In this document: positions 6,956-12,703 of the stretch, in pieces
How positions within the stretch are numbered: the first letter of the stretch is position 1
Layout: every line of letters starts with the position of its first letter
Position numbers and translations under genes: made by a program
From: Rhodospirillaceae bacterium UBA4468
GTDB lineage: Bacteria > Pseudomonadota > Alphaproteobacteria > Rhodospirillales > Casp-alpha2
DNA length: 12,703 nucleotides
Direction: 5' to 3'
Assembly (NCBI GenBank): GCA_002389385.1
Contig: DGOK01000008.1
Coordinates: 1 to 12,703 of the forward strand
The notes under the pieces: model-generated
Seen by the model: only the letters and a program-made list of their open reading frames with translations
Told to the model about the DNA's origin: nothing
The model's database searches: none

Positions 6956-7189
6956 ATGCTTAAAATTATCACACTTTTTGCTGCTGTTATGATGTTCTCT
7001 ACGCCGGCCCTTGCTGGAAGCTGTCCCGCAAAAATCGCTGCGATTGATGCTGTACTTGCATCAGGCTCGGCAAAGAACGCTGAAGCTGTGAAGAAGATGC
7101 GCGACGAAGGCGAAGCGCTCCACAAATCAGGTGGTCATGCTGCCAGTGTTAAAGTTCTGAAAGAAGCAATGAAACTGGCTGGTATGTAA
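6956..7189 (+). CDS. Small exported helical protein of unknown function (77 aa)
   Basis: A Sec signal peptide is clear: MLK, a hydrophobic core to about residue 15, then TPALA-G with cleavage after Ala20. The mature protein is only about 57 residues, Ala/Lys-rich, with one cysteine (Cys23). It looks like a helical hairpin: IAAIDAVLASGSAKNAEAV, then KKMRDEGEALHKSGGHAASV, then LKEAMKLAG. The alternation resembles short TPR-like or periplasmic adaptor proteins, but I cannot name a family with certainty. The ATG has AAGGA nine bases upstream. A lone cysteine could allow dimerisation. It is divergent from the DUF3429 gene and 79 bases ahead of the next exported protein on the same strand. Confidence 0.8.
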   Translation: MLKIITLFAAVMMFSTPALAGSCPAKIAAIDAVLASGSAKNAEAVKKMRDEGEALHKSGGHAASVKVLKEAMKLAGM

Positions 7190-7207
7190 GTCACCGCCAA
7201 ATAAACA

Positions 7208-7260
7208 CTCAAGAGGCTCCGAGACTGTTGGGAAACCAAGCTTCGTGGGGCCTTGATGAG
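7208..7260 (+). promoter_or_regulatory. Layered hairpin in the leader of the DUF4864-like gene, overlapping its ribosome-binding site
   Basis: Three nested stems can be drawn. The outer is CTCA (7208-7211) with TGAG (7257-7260). The middle is AGGCTCC (7214-7220) with GGGGCCT (7247-7253), including one G-U pair. The apical is TTGG with CCAA (7228-7239), closed by a GAAA tetraloop. Between the middle and apical stems is a symmetric 7/7 internal loop. The outer TGAG is part of the GAGGAG ribosome-binding site (7258-7263), so folding would mask translation of the gene starting at 7269. I match it to no known riboswitch. It lacks a U-tract, so it is not a plain terminator. Confidence 0.4.
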
Positions 7261-7268
7261 GAGACATT

Positions 7269-7727
7269 ATGATCCGACACATGCCTTTGTTGGCCTTTCT
7301 TTGCGCAATGCTTCCGGCAATTGCGGGGGCGGCGTTAGCGCCGGATCCAGGCTTATCCGCAAAACGTGTCGTTGAAATTCAGGTCATGGCTTTACAGCGA
7401 AATGACAACCCAAGTGCTGATGCGGGGATCATTCAGACATGGTCATTTGCGCATCCCAAAAACAAAAATGCGACGGGGCCGCTTGAGCATTTTAAGCTCA
7501 TGATTAAAGGACCCAACTACAGTCCGCTGCTTAATCATCATGATCACAAGATCGAGCCTTTAGCACAGGAACAAGACCGTGCTGCATTTGCGGTGACGAT
7601 CTTTCCGGCCGACGGTCCAGTATTGGTTTATCAATGGATTCTTGAACGGGTGCAGGAGGGGCCAAGTGCAGGCGCTTGGATGACAACGATTGTCTCACCG
7701 CCCGCAGCAATTGGCCGAGCTGCATAA
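7269..7727 (+). CDS. Exported protein, probably DUF4864 family
   Basis: The 152-residue product has an N-terminal signal peptide (MIRHMPLLAFLCAMLPAIA, cleavage near residues 20-24). The mature domain, with VVEIQVMALQRNDNPSADAGI, WSFAHPKNKNATGPLEHF and a C-terminal beta region with AFAVTIFPADGPVLVYQWIL, matches my memory of DUF4864 proteins. These are small NTF2/cystatin-like domains of unknown function. The start has a strong GAGGAG (7258-7263), five bases before ATG, partly inside the leader hairpin. No catalytic residues can be named. The gene converges with the MaoC-like gene, with 11 bases between the stops. Confidence 0.72.
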   Translation: MIRHMPLLAFLCAMLPAIAGAALAPDPGLSAKRVVEIQVMALQRNDNPSADAGIIQTWSFAHPKNKNATGPLEHFKLMIKGPNYSPLLNHHDHKIEPLAQEQDRAAFAVTIFPADGPVLVYQWILERVQEGPSAGAWMTTIVSPPAAIGRAA

Positions 7728-7738
7728 TCACCGTTGCG

Positions 7739-8200
7739 TTAAGACGGTACCCAAATAGCTAAATACTCTGCCACAATACAAGGCGTGTCATCGCCTTCGA
7801 TTTCGAATGCGTGTTTTGTGCGTGTAAAAAGGCCTGCATCCCGCATATCAGCCTCAATCAGCGTAATGCGATCGCGAAGTCGAAAGCCATTTCCAATTGG
7901 CATCGGTTTCAAGAACCGCACCCGATCAACACCATAGTTCAGCGCATACTCACTATTGGTAGGTCGCAAGTCGCATTGGTCAATAGCGTGATTGATCAGA
8001 CTCAAAACCAGAAAGCCATGCGCGACGGTGCCTTCATAAGGGCTTTCGTCGCGTGCGCGTTCCGGATCGGTGTGGAGCCAGTGGGTATGATGCGTTGCCT
8101 GGGCGAAGGCATCTACCCGCGCTTGATCAATGGCAATCCAGTCTGAGAGGCCAATCGGCCCCGAGCCAATGGCGAGAAATTCGGCAATGGTCCGGGGCAT
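7739..8200 (-). CDS. MaoC-like hotdog-fold dehydratase with altered catalytic motif
   Basis: MaoC-type proteins hydrate or dehydrate acyl-CoA thioesters. From the start at 8200 the protein is 153 residues, the usual length, beginning MPRTIAEFL. The hydratase region reads ATHHTHWLHTDPERA (35-49) followed by SPYEGTVAHGFLVLSL (53-68). The catalytic His43 is present, but the position five residues before it, Asp in PhaJ and most relatives, is His38 here, so ordinary hydratase activity is doubtful. A longer frame from 8266 was rejected because it would overlap the upstream cupin gene and its first 22 residues are unlike the family. The start lies 13 bases after the cupin stop with no clear ribosome-binding site, so coupling in a two-gene operon is likely. 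Confidence 0.85.
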   Translation of the reverse strand: MPRTIAEFLAIGSGPIGLSDWIAIDQARVDAFAQATHHTHWLHTDPERARDESPYEGTVAHGFLVLSLINHAIDQCDLRPTNSEYALNYGVDRVRFLKPMPIGNGFRLRDRITLIEADMRDAGLFTRTKHAFEIEGDDTPCIVAEYLAIWVPS

Positions 8201-8213
8201 ATTGATACTTGAA

Positions 8214-8717
8214 TCAGGCAGCTTTGATGGGTGTGCGCGTGATAAACGCAGTATCTTCGCCTTCAATGCGGATCAGGCGAGTTGGTCCGTTACGAAGCGG
8301 CGCATGGACATCGCCGACGTGATAGACGTGCGCATCGCCTGGCTTTAATGAATATGAACTGGTTTGCTCAACCAAGGCAGGCTCATCACCATTAGCTGGC
8401 TTTACAATTTTCCAATCAGTCATTTCGGTCTCGCCGTCGGCTTGACCATAAATTGCCCACGTTGGCCCATGGTCGTGCGGGTTGCCGTCTTTTGGCCCCT
8501 GATAGACATGACCACAGATGCAGAACTTCAAATCGGGATCTTCAAAAAGGACGCGACGCTCTTCACCGCAATCTGGTGGCAAATAGGTTGCGACCATGTC
8601 TTGGTCCTGGAGCGCCTTAGAGACGTAAGTGCGAACTTCTTCGAGTTCAGCAGGGCCGTTTCCTTTTGAAAGAGCATTCTTACAGTCGGCGGCAAATTCT
8701 TCGAGTGTGTATGGCAT
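8214..8717 (-). CDS. Cupin, cysteine-dioxygenase-like / COG5553-type metal-dependent protein
   Basis: The 167-residue protein carries one cupin barrel. Likely metal ligands are His81 and His83 in GNPHDHGPTWAIYG and His138 in VGDVHAP, the spacing seen in thiol dioxygenase-like cupins. The strands LKFCICGHVY, TEMTDWKIV and YSLKPGDAHVYHV complete the barrel. An N-terminal helical region (1-45) is like that of COG5553 members. The expected chemistry is Fe-dependent oxygenation of a small thiol or related compound, but the substrate is not evident. The start at 8717 has AGAGGAAA upstream on the minus strand. It is the first gene of an apparent operon with the MaoC-like gene, and lies 54 bases downstream of the broken gamma-glutamyl hydrolase gene on the same strand. 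Confidence 0.85.
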   Translation of the reverse strand: MPYTLEEFAADCKNALSKGNGPAELEEVRTYVSKALQDQDMVATYLPPDCGEERRVLFEDPDLKFCICGHVYQGPKDGNPHDHGPTWAIYGQADGETEMTDWKIVKPANGDEPALVEQTSSYSLKPGDAHVYHVGDVHAPLRNGPTRLIRIEGEDTAFITRTPIKAA

Positions 8718-8771
8718 GGATTGTTTCCTCTTGGTGGCTATTGACAGCTATTCTTCAAATTTATGAGTAAA

Positions 8772-9463
8772 TTACAAGGCAGCCATGTGTTTTGTTCGCG
8801 TGCGTGCAGCTTCGACAAGGCTAGAAAACAGGCGTTGTTGGCGAGGCTGCTAGACCAGAAATTCAGGATGCCACTGCACGCCTAACAAGAAACGCTCGCC
8901 CGGACGTTCGGTGGCCTGGATCATGTCGAATTCATATTTTGCGGCAACGGCAAAACCATCGCCCAACCCGTTAAATGATTGATGATGCAAGCTATTCACA
9001 AAGCAGCAACTCGTGTCCAAGATGATGTTTAGGTTTGTATCTGGTGTGATATCGACGCATTTCTTGGGCATCACTGTACGGATTTGCGGGGCGTCTTTGT
9101 ATATCTCTTTGATCTCGCTATACAGGCTCCCTTTGTAAAAAACATTGAGAATCTGTGACCCGCGACAAATGCCTAATACCGGGATGTTGTGCTTATCAGC
9201 AACGTCGAGGGCTGCGATTTCAAGATCATCGCGGCGGGGGTCGACGCGGATATCAGGGGCAACAGCACCCCCATAAAGTGTTGCTGAAATATCATCACCC
9301 CACCAATGATGATCCCATCCAATTGATCAATTGGATATGGTTTATCCTAGGTGATAGAGACACTTCGCCCGCCGGCGCGCCAAACGGCAAATCGATTGAG
9401 AAATGTCATGATACGGCCGCGACGTCTGGAACCTGTGACACCAATGAGAGGTCTGTCTGACAT
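8772..9463 (-). pseudogene. Broken gamma-glutamyl-gamma-aminobutyrate hydrolase-like gene (peptidase C26, PuuD type)
   Basis: Joined pieces give a whole class-I glutamine-amidotransferase-like hydrolase of about 230 residues. Piece one starts at ATG 9463 (MSDRPLIGVTGSRRRGR), hits TAG at 9347-9349 (codon 39), and continues in frame as DKPYPIDQLDGIIIGG. At 9298-9301 a run of four G on the minus strand lacks one base. Piece two runs in the next frame from GDDISATLYGG. It includes the nucleophile motif LGICRGSQ (Cys codon 9165-9167) and ends GVQWHPEFLV with the catalytic His and Glu. A second TAG at 8850-8852 then interrupts the frame, but 25 codons follow (QPRQQRLFSSLVEAARTR and seven more) to TAA at 8772, matching the usual C-terminal helix. 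Relatives cleave gamma-glutamyl amide bonds, as in putrescine breakdown. Catalytic residues remain, so the damage looks recent, unless it is sequence error. Confidence 0.88.
9317..9336. repeat. Perfect 20-bp palindrome
   Basis: ATCCAATTGA is followed directly by its reverse complement TCAATTGGAT. It lies inside the broken hydrolase gene, over codons for PIDQLD, between the first UAG and the frameshift. The flanks CC and ATGG could extend it with a small bulge. It may be an operator for the divergent genes, or a chance product of the conserved PID-LDG coding sequence. Confidence 0.6.
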
Positions 9464-9485
9464 TTTTTAAACATAAGGCTATATA
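9457..9485 (+). promoter_or_regulatory. Candidate promoter of the CoA-transferase gene
   Basis: CTGACA at 9457-9462 matches the -35 consensus at five of six bases. It is followed after 17 bases by TATATA at 9480-9485. Transcription from it would give a leader of about 70 bases before the TTG start at 9565. It overlaps the start codon of the divergent broken hydrolase gene. Confidence 0.38.
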
Positions 9486-9564
9486 TGATGAAATCAATGA
9501 TCAGGCCTTGCCGTTCCTATCTATAGCATGGGATTCTTAGGGAAAGATTTGGAAGGAAAAGCCT

Positions 9565-10758
9565 TTGAATGCGCTATCGCATGTTCGCGTTCTTGATTTA
9601 ACTAACGTTTTGGCAGGCCCGTTTTGTTGTCATCAATTGGCGCATATGGGGGCCGATGTGATCAAGGTTGAAATGCCAGGGTCGGGTGACCTTGCACGTC
9701 AGCTTGGGGCAGACCCTGAGCTGAACGCAAAAAAGATGGGTATTTCATTCTTGGCGCAAAATGCAGGCAAAAGATCGGTCACGATTAATCTTAAGAGTGA
9801 AAGCGGCAAACGGATATTCCGCGAGCTGGTCAAAACTGCAGACGTGGTTGTCGAAAATTTTCGTCCCGGCGTGATGGATCGCTTGGGCGTTGGGTTTGAT
9901 GCTTTGAAAGAAGATAACCCAAAACTGATTTACTGTGCGATTTCTGGGTTTGGTCAGGATGGGCCTTATAGAAATCTCCCAGCGTATGATCAGATTGTGC
10001 AAGGGATGTCAGGGGTGATGAGTATTACTGGTGCACCTGATACGGCACCTTACCGGGTGGGATATCCGGTGGCGGACACGGTTGGCGGTATGACGGCTGC
10101 ATTTGCCGTGGCTGCAGCCTTGGCGTCCCCTGATCGGAAGGCACATATTATTGATGTGTCGATGTTAGAATCAACAATGGCGACGATGGGCTGGGTGATT
10201 TCCAATTACCTCGTTGCAGGACTAACGCCACAACCCCTTGGAAATGATAATTTCACGGCGAGCCCTTCGGGCACCTTCAAGACGGGTGATGGGTTGCTGA
10301 ATATTGCAGCAAATAAGCAGGAACAGTTTGAAGCCGTATGCGACGTCATCGGAATGCCAGAACTAAAAGCGGACCCCAGGTTTATCGGCCGCCAAGACAG
10401 GCTCAATAATCGTCCTAAATTAACAGCGGTTCTGGAACAAGCATTTGCAAAGCACCCTGCGAGTGAATGGCGGAAACGTTTCAACGATGCGGGCGTTCCT
10501 GCAGGTGAAGTCCTCTCAGTGCCTGATGCGCTCGCGCATCCACAAATTGCAGACCGTGGCATGATCGCAGAATTCAAAGATCCACCAGGTGTTGGTAGGG
10601 ATATCAAGTTGGTACGAAGCGGATATAAAATCGATGGTGCGCCTGCACAGGTTGATACCCCACCTCCTGTTCTTGGTCAGCACACAGATGAGATACTCGG
10701 CGAGCTTGGTTACGATGCAAATGCGATTGCGGCCTTAAAAGAAGATGCTGCCATTTGA
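9565..10758 (+). CDS. CaiB/BaiF family (class III) CoA-transferase
   Basis: Class III CoA-transferases move CoA between carboxylic acids through an aspartyl-CoA mixed anhydride. The 397-residue protein is full length and begins VRVLDLTNVLAGPFCCHQLAHMGADVIKVE (residues 7-36), the family hallmark. It continues with NAGKRSVTINLKS (66-78), DVVVENFRPGVMDRLG (93-108) and ISGFGQDGPY (126-135). The catalytic Asp171 lies in PVADTVGGM, as in formyl-CoA transferase. The start is TTG at 9565, well supported by AAGGA at 9553-9557 with seven bases spacing. No acyl-CoA partner gene fixes the substrate. The following lyase gene is 88 bases downstream with its own promoter-like sequence, so they may be separate units. 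Confidence 0.93.
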   Translation: MNALSHVRVLDLTNVLAGPFCCHQLAHMGADVIKVEMPGSGDLARQLGADPELNAKKMGISFLAQNAGKRSVTINLKSESGKRIFRELVKTADVVVENFRPGVMDRLGVGFDALKEDNPKLIYCAISGFGQDGPYRNLPAYDQIVQGMSGVMSITGAPDTAPYRVGYPVADTVGGMTAAFAVAAALASPDRKAHIIDVSMLESTMATMGWVISNYLVAGLTPQPLGNDNFTASPSGTFKTGDGLLNIAANKQEQFEAVCDVIGMPELKADPRFIGRQDRLNNRPKLTAVLEQAFAKHPASEWRKRFNDAGVPAGEVLSVPDALAHPQIADRGMIAEFKDPPGVGRDIKLVRSGYKIDGAPAQVDTPPPVLGQHTDEILGELGYDANAIAALKEDAAI

Positions 10759-10791
10759 TGGTGGGCTAACCACGCTGAATAGATGAAAACA

Positions 10792-10827
10792 TTGTTTTTG
10801 CGCGTATCCGCGTTGATACTTTTGCGC
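10792..10827 (+). promoter_or_regulatory. Candidate promoter or structured element before the DHDPS-family gene
   Basis: TTGTTT (10792-10797) and GATACT (10815-10820) are 17 bases apart, a weak sigma-70 fit. The same stretch holds GCGC-GTATC, loop CGCGTT, then GATAC-TTTT-GCGC, an imperfect hairpin with a four-T bulge, and a direct repeat of TTTTGCGC. It could be a promoter with an operator, or a weak terminator after the CoA-transferase gene. Confidence 0.3.
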
Positions 10828-10846
10828 AGATTATGAGGAGGGGAAT

Positions 10847-11743
10847 ATGAGTATTGATTGGCAAGGCGTCTTTCCGGCGTTGATGACAGAATTCAAGGCT
10901 GATGGCGCACTCGATTTAGAGGCGACGCAACGTCACATTCAATCATGCATGGATGCCGACGTTGAAGGTCTCGTGATGCTCGGTACACTTGGCGAAAACC
11001 CGTCATTGACCCAGGATGAAAAAGAACACGTTCTTCGTGCCGCGGTTGAAGCGACAGGTGGAAAAATTCCTGTGCTCACTGGCGTTGCGGAATACACCAC
11101 AGCATTTGGGATTGAATTCACAAAACGTGCGGAGCGCGCCGGATGTGCAGGCCTGATGGCGCTGCCATGTATGGTCTATCAGCAAGATGCGGCTGAGGCG
11201 GTTAATCATTTTCGCACACTCGCAGCTGCGACCGATTTACCAATCATGATTTATAACAATCCTGTTGCCTATAAAGTGGATTTGAAACCGCACGATTTCA
11301 CAACCTTAAGTGACGTCGAGAATATAGTCGCCGTGAAGGAATCATCCCACGATAGTCGCCGCATAACCGACATGTTTAATGAAGTTGGGGATCGCTATAC
11401 GATTTTCTGTGGTGTTGATGACCTGGTGCTCGAGAACGTGTTGTTTGGTGCCAAAGGCTGGGTATGTGGGATGGTGAATTCGTTCCCCAAAGAAGCTGTT
11501 CGGTTATTCGAGTTGGCGCGCGCAGGAAAGGTTGATGAGGCCTATGCACTATATAAATGGTTCATGCCCCTCCTTCATCTCGACGTTGATGTGAAGTTGG
11601 TGCAGATGATCAAGCTGGCCAATCAGATGGCCGGTGAAGGATCAGAAACTGTGCGTGCGCCGCGCTTAGTCCTAAGCGGGGCAGAGCGGGAAATGGTTGA
11701 AAAGATCGTAAGCCACGCCCTCGAAACGCGACCAAACCTCTAG
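10847..11743 (+). CDS. Dihydrodipicolinate-synthase-family lyase (class I aldolase), possibly hydroxyproline-pathway deaminase
   Basis: The 298-residue TIM-barrel protein has the family's Schiff-base machinery: GTLGE at 46-50 (the GTTGE motif), the catalytic Tyr136 in IMIYNNP and Lys164 in IVAVKESSHD. Members include dihydrodipicolinate synthase, N-acetylneuraminate lyase, KDG aldolase and 1-pyrroline-4-hydroxy-2-carboxylate deaminase. The C-terminal KWFMPLLHLDVD and MVNSFPKEA blocks resemble the subgroup I remember next to hydroxyproline epimerase and dehydrogenase genes, not the biosynthetic DapA. The start has a very strong GAGGAGG (10835-10841). An FAD oxidoreductase gene begins seven bases after the TAG stop, so the two form an operon and may handle the same amino-acid-like compound. 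Confidence 0.9.
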   Translation: MSIDWQGVFPALMTEFKADGALDLEATQRHIQSCMDADVEGLVMLGTLGENPSLTQDEKEHVLRAAVEATGGKIPVLTGVAEYTTAFGIEFTKRAERAGCAGLMALPCMVYQQDAAEAVNHFRTLAAATDLPIMIYNNPVAYKVDLKPHDFTTLSDVENIVAVKESSHDSRRITDMFNEVGDRYTIFCGVDDLVLENVLFGAKGWVCGMVNSFPKEAVRLFELARAGKVDEAYALYKWFMPLLHLDVDVKLVQMIKLANQMAGEGSETVRAPRLVLSGAEREMVEKIVSHALETRPNL

Positions 11744-11750
11744 AATTTAG

Positions 11751-12703
11751 ATGGGTCACAACATTATTCATTCTGATCGTCATGTCACAATTCTGGGCAA
11801 CGGGATCATCGGGCTCGCCACTGCTTATGCCCTGAAGAATAGGGGCTTTGAGGTCACAGTGATTGACCGGGCGTCCGTTGATGAGGGCACCTCGACTGGT
11901 AATGCGGGTGCCATCGCTGTTGCGGAAATGATCCCGATTGCAGAGCCTGGTTTATGGAAGCGCATTCCGGAAATGCTACTCAATCCTTTGGGCCCACTTT
12001 CCTTGAGGATTGGCCATCTGCCGCATCTTGTTCCTTGGTTCTATCGATTTATGCAGGCTTGCCGTCCCGAAGATCACAAACGGGGTGTCGCAGCGATAGC
12101 TGAATTGTTGTCGCGCTCAATGTCCGCGCACAAGACCATGCTCGATGACCTGGACGCCAAGCATATCCTTAGCGAAGAAGGCACATTATTTATCTATCGA
12201 ACAGAACAAGCCCGAGATGCAGAAGCCCATCATTGGCAGTCTCGTGAAGAGCATGGCGCAGATATTTTTCCGTTGGATCGAAACGGTGTCTTGCAGCACG
12301 AGCCTGCATTGGGCCCGGAAGCGCGTGCTGGATACTTTACGCCTGATTGGGCGCATTACCGAGATCCTAAAGAACTTGTCGTGACGCTTGCCGATCATTT
12401 ACGCAAACGTAGCGTTACTTTTGAACAAGTCGACATCGCATCCCTAGAAACGTCGAATGGCAAGGTGTCGACTATTGTCGGGCGTGATGGCAGACGCATT
12501 GATGTCGAACAGTTGGTCATTGCGGCGGGGGCATGGTCGGGGCGGTTGAGCAAGCAATTAGGCGAGTCATTCCCGATTGAGGCAGACCGGGGATATAATA
12601 CGACGCTACCTAATCCTGGTGTTGATATCCGTACGATGATTACATTCGCCGAAGATAATTTCGTCATGACGCCCATGCGCATGGGCTTGCGGATCGGCGG
12701 CTC
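11751..12703 (+). CDS. FAD-dependent D-amino-acid dehydrogenase-like oxidoreductase (partial, runs off the window)
   Basis: The frame is open from ATG 11751 to the window edge, 317 full codons without a stop. A Rossmann dinucleotide motif VTILGNGIIGLATAYAL (12-28) is followed by the ribose-binding acidic residue in VTVIDR (35-40). STGNAGAIAV (48-57) is the DAO/DadA-type block that contacts FAD. Later, LVIAAGAWSGRLSKQLG is the second FAD-binding strand, and IEADRGYNTTL is a typical substrate-domain start. DadA proteins are about 410-430 residues, so roughly 100 residues are missing. The ribosome-binding site is poor and the start is seven bases after the lyase gene, suggesting translational coupling. 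D-hydroxyproline dehydrogenase is a reasonable guess from context; other D-amino or amine substrates are possible. Confidence 0.9.
   Translation, partial: MGHNIIHSDRHVTILGNGIIGLATAYALKNRGFEVTVIDRASVDEGTSTGNAGAIAVAEMIPIAEPGLWKRIPEMLLNPLGPLSLRIGHLPHLVPWFYRFMQACRPEDHKRGVAAIAELLSRSMSAHKTMLDDLDAKHILSEEGTLFIYRTEQARDAEAHHWQSREEHGADIFPLDRNGVLQHEPALGPEARAGYFTPDWAHYRDPKELVVTLADHLRKRSVTFEQVDIASLETSNGKVSTIVGRDGRRIDVEQLVIAAGAWSGRLSKQLGESFPIEADRGYNTTLPNPGVDIRTMITFAEDNFVMTPMRMGLRIGG

Noticed and set aside
9155..9460. A 101-codon plus-strand frame in the hydrolase region
   Set aside because: It is antisense to the broken hydrolase, whose minus-strand pieces match a known family along their length.
1777..11743. 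Genome-wide reassignment of UAG to an amino acid
   Set aside because: UAG ends panC, the 64-residue gene, the PNPOx-like gene and the DHDPS-family gene at natural C-termini. Only local readthrough or decay remains possible.
12145..12682. Short open frames on both strands near the right edge
   Set aside because: They lie inside the open FAD-oxidoreductase frame and are its shadows.
1..12703. Insertion sequence, prophage, CRISPR array, toxin-antitoxin or defence genes
   Set aside because: No transposase, integrase, repeat-spacer pattern, or recognisable toxin or defence domain was found on either strand.

Overview
The window is ordinary bacterial chromosome. The proteins look alphaproteobacterial, probably marine or Rhodospirillales-like: an alphaproteobacterial-type PanB/PanC pair, a bactofilin, a Gpt-type xanthine phosphoribosyltransferase, a DUF3429 membrane protein, and a PNPOx-like flavoprotein of the type found in that class. 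Base composition is about half G+C by eye. Order or genus cannot be fixed from the sequence. I see no insertion sequence, prophage, CRISPR array, integrase or defence island. The only RNA gene is one tRNA-Arg(ACG).

Layout. At 1-1779, panB and panC form a tight plus-strand operon for pantothenate. At 1792-2592 a minus-strand metallo-beta-lactamase-fold hydrolase of the lactonase type follows. It is divergent, across a perfect 7-4-7 inverted repeat, from a 64-residue protein of unknown function (2694-2888). A minus-strand block holds a bactofilin (2889-3422), xanthine phosphoribosyltransferase gpt (3523-4011) and a coiled-coil lipoprotein with an OmpA-like C-terminus (4056-5201). An AT-rich spacer leads to tRNA-Arg (5485-5561). 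Then come a PNPOx-like gene broken by an in-frame UAG (5663-6292), a convergent DUF3429 membrane protein (6289-6759) and two small exported proteins (6956-7189 and 7269-7727). The second of these has a hairpin leader that reaches into its ribosome-binding site. On the minus strand, a cupin gene and a MaoC-like hotdog gene form an operon (8717 to 7739). Upstream of it on the same strand is a class-I glutamine-amidotransferase-like gamma-glutamyl hydrolase gene (8772-9463), broken by two in-frame UAGs and a one-base frameshift. The right end is a catabolic-looking plus-strand run: a CaiB/BaiF CoA-transferase (9565-10758), a dihydrodipicolinate-synthase-family lyase (10847-11743) and an FAD amine/amino-acid oxidoreductase cut by the window edge (11751-12703). 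The last two resemble a pair used in hydroxyproline breakdown.

The main anomaly is gene damage. Two otherwise well-conserved genes carry three internal UAG codons and one single-base deletion. Each UAG is one transition away from a Trp or Gln codon, and one replaces a tryptophan I remember as conserved. UAG is also the normal terminal stop of four genes here, so the simple reading is recent gene decay (or sequence error) and not a changed code. Partial UAG readthrough is the more exciting alternative and can be tested. I did not find a convincing new multi-gene system in this window.
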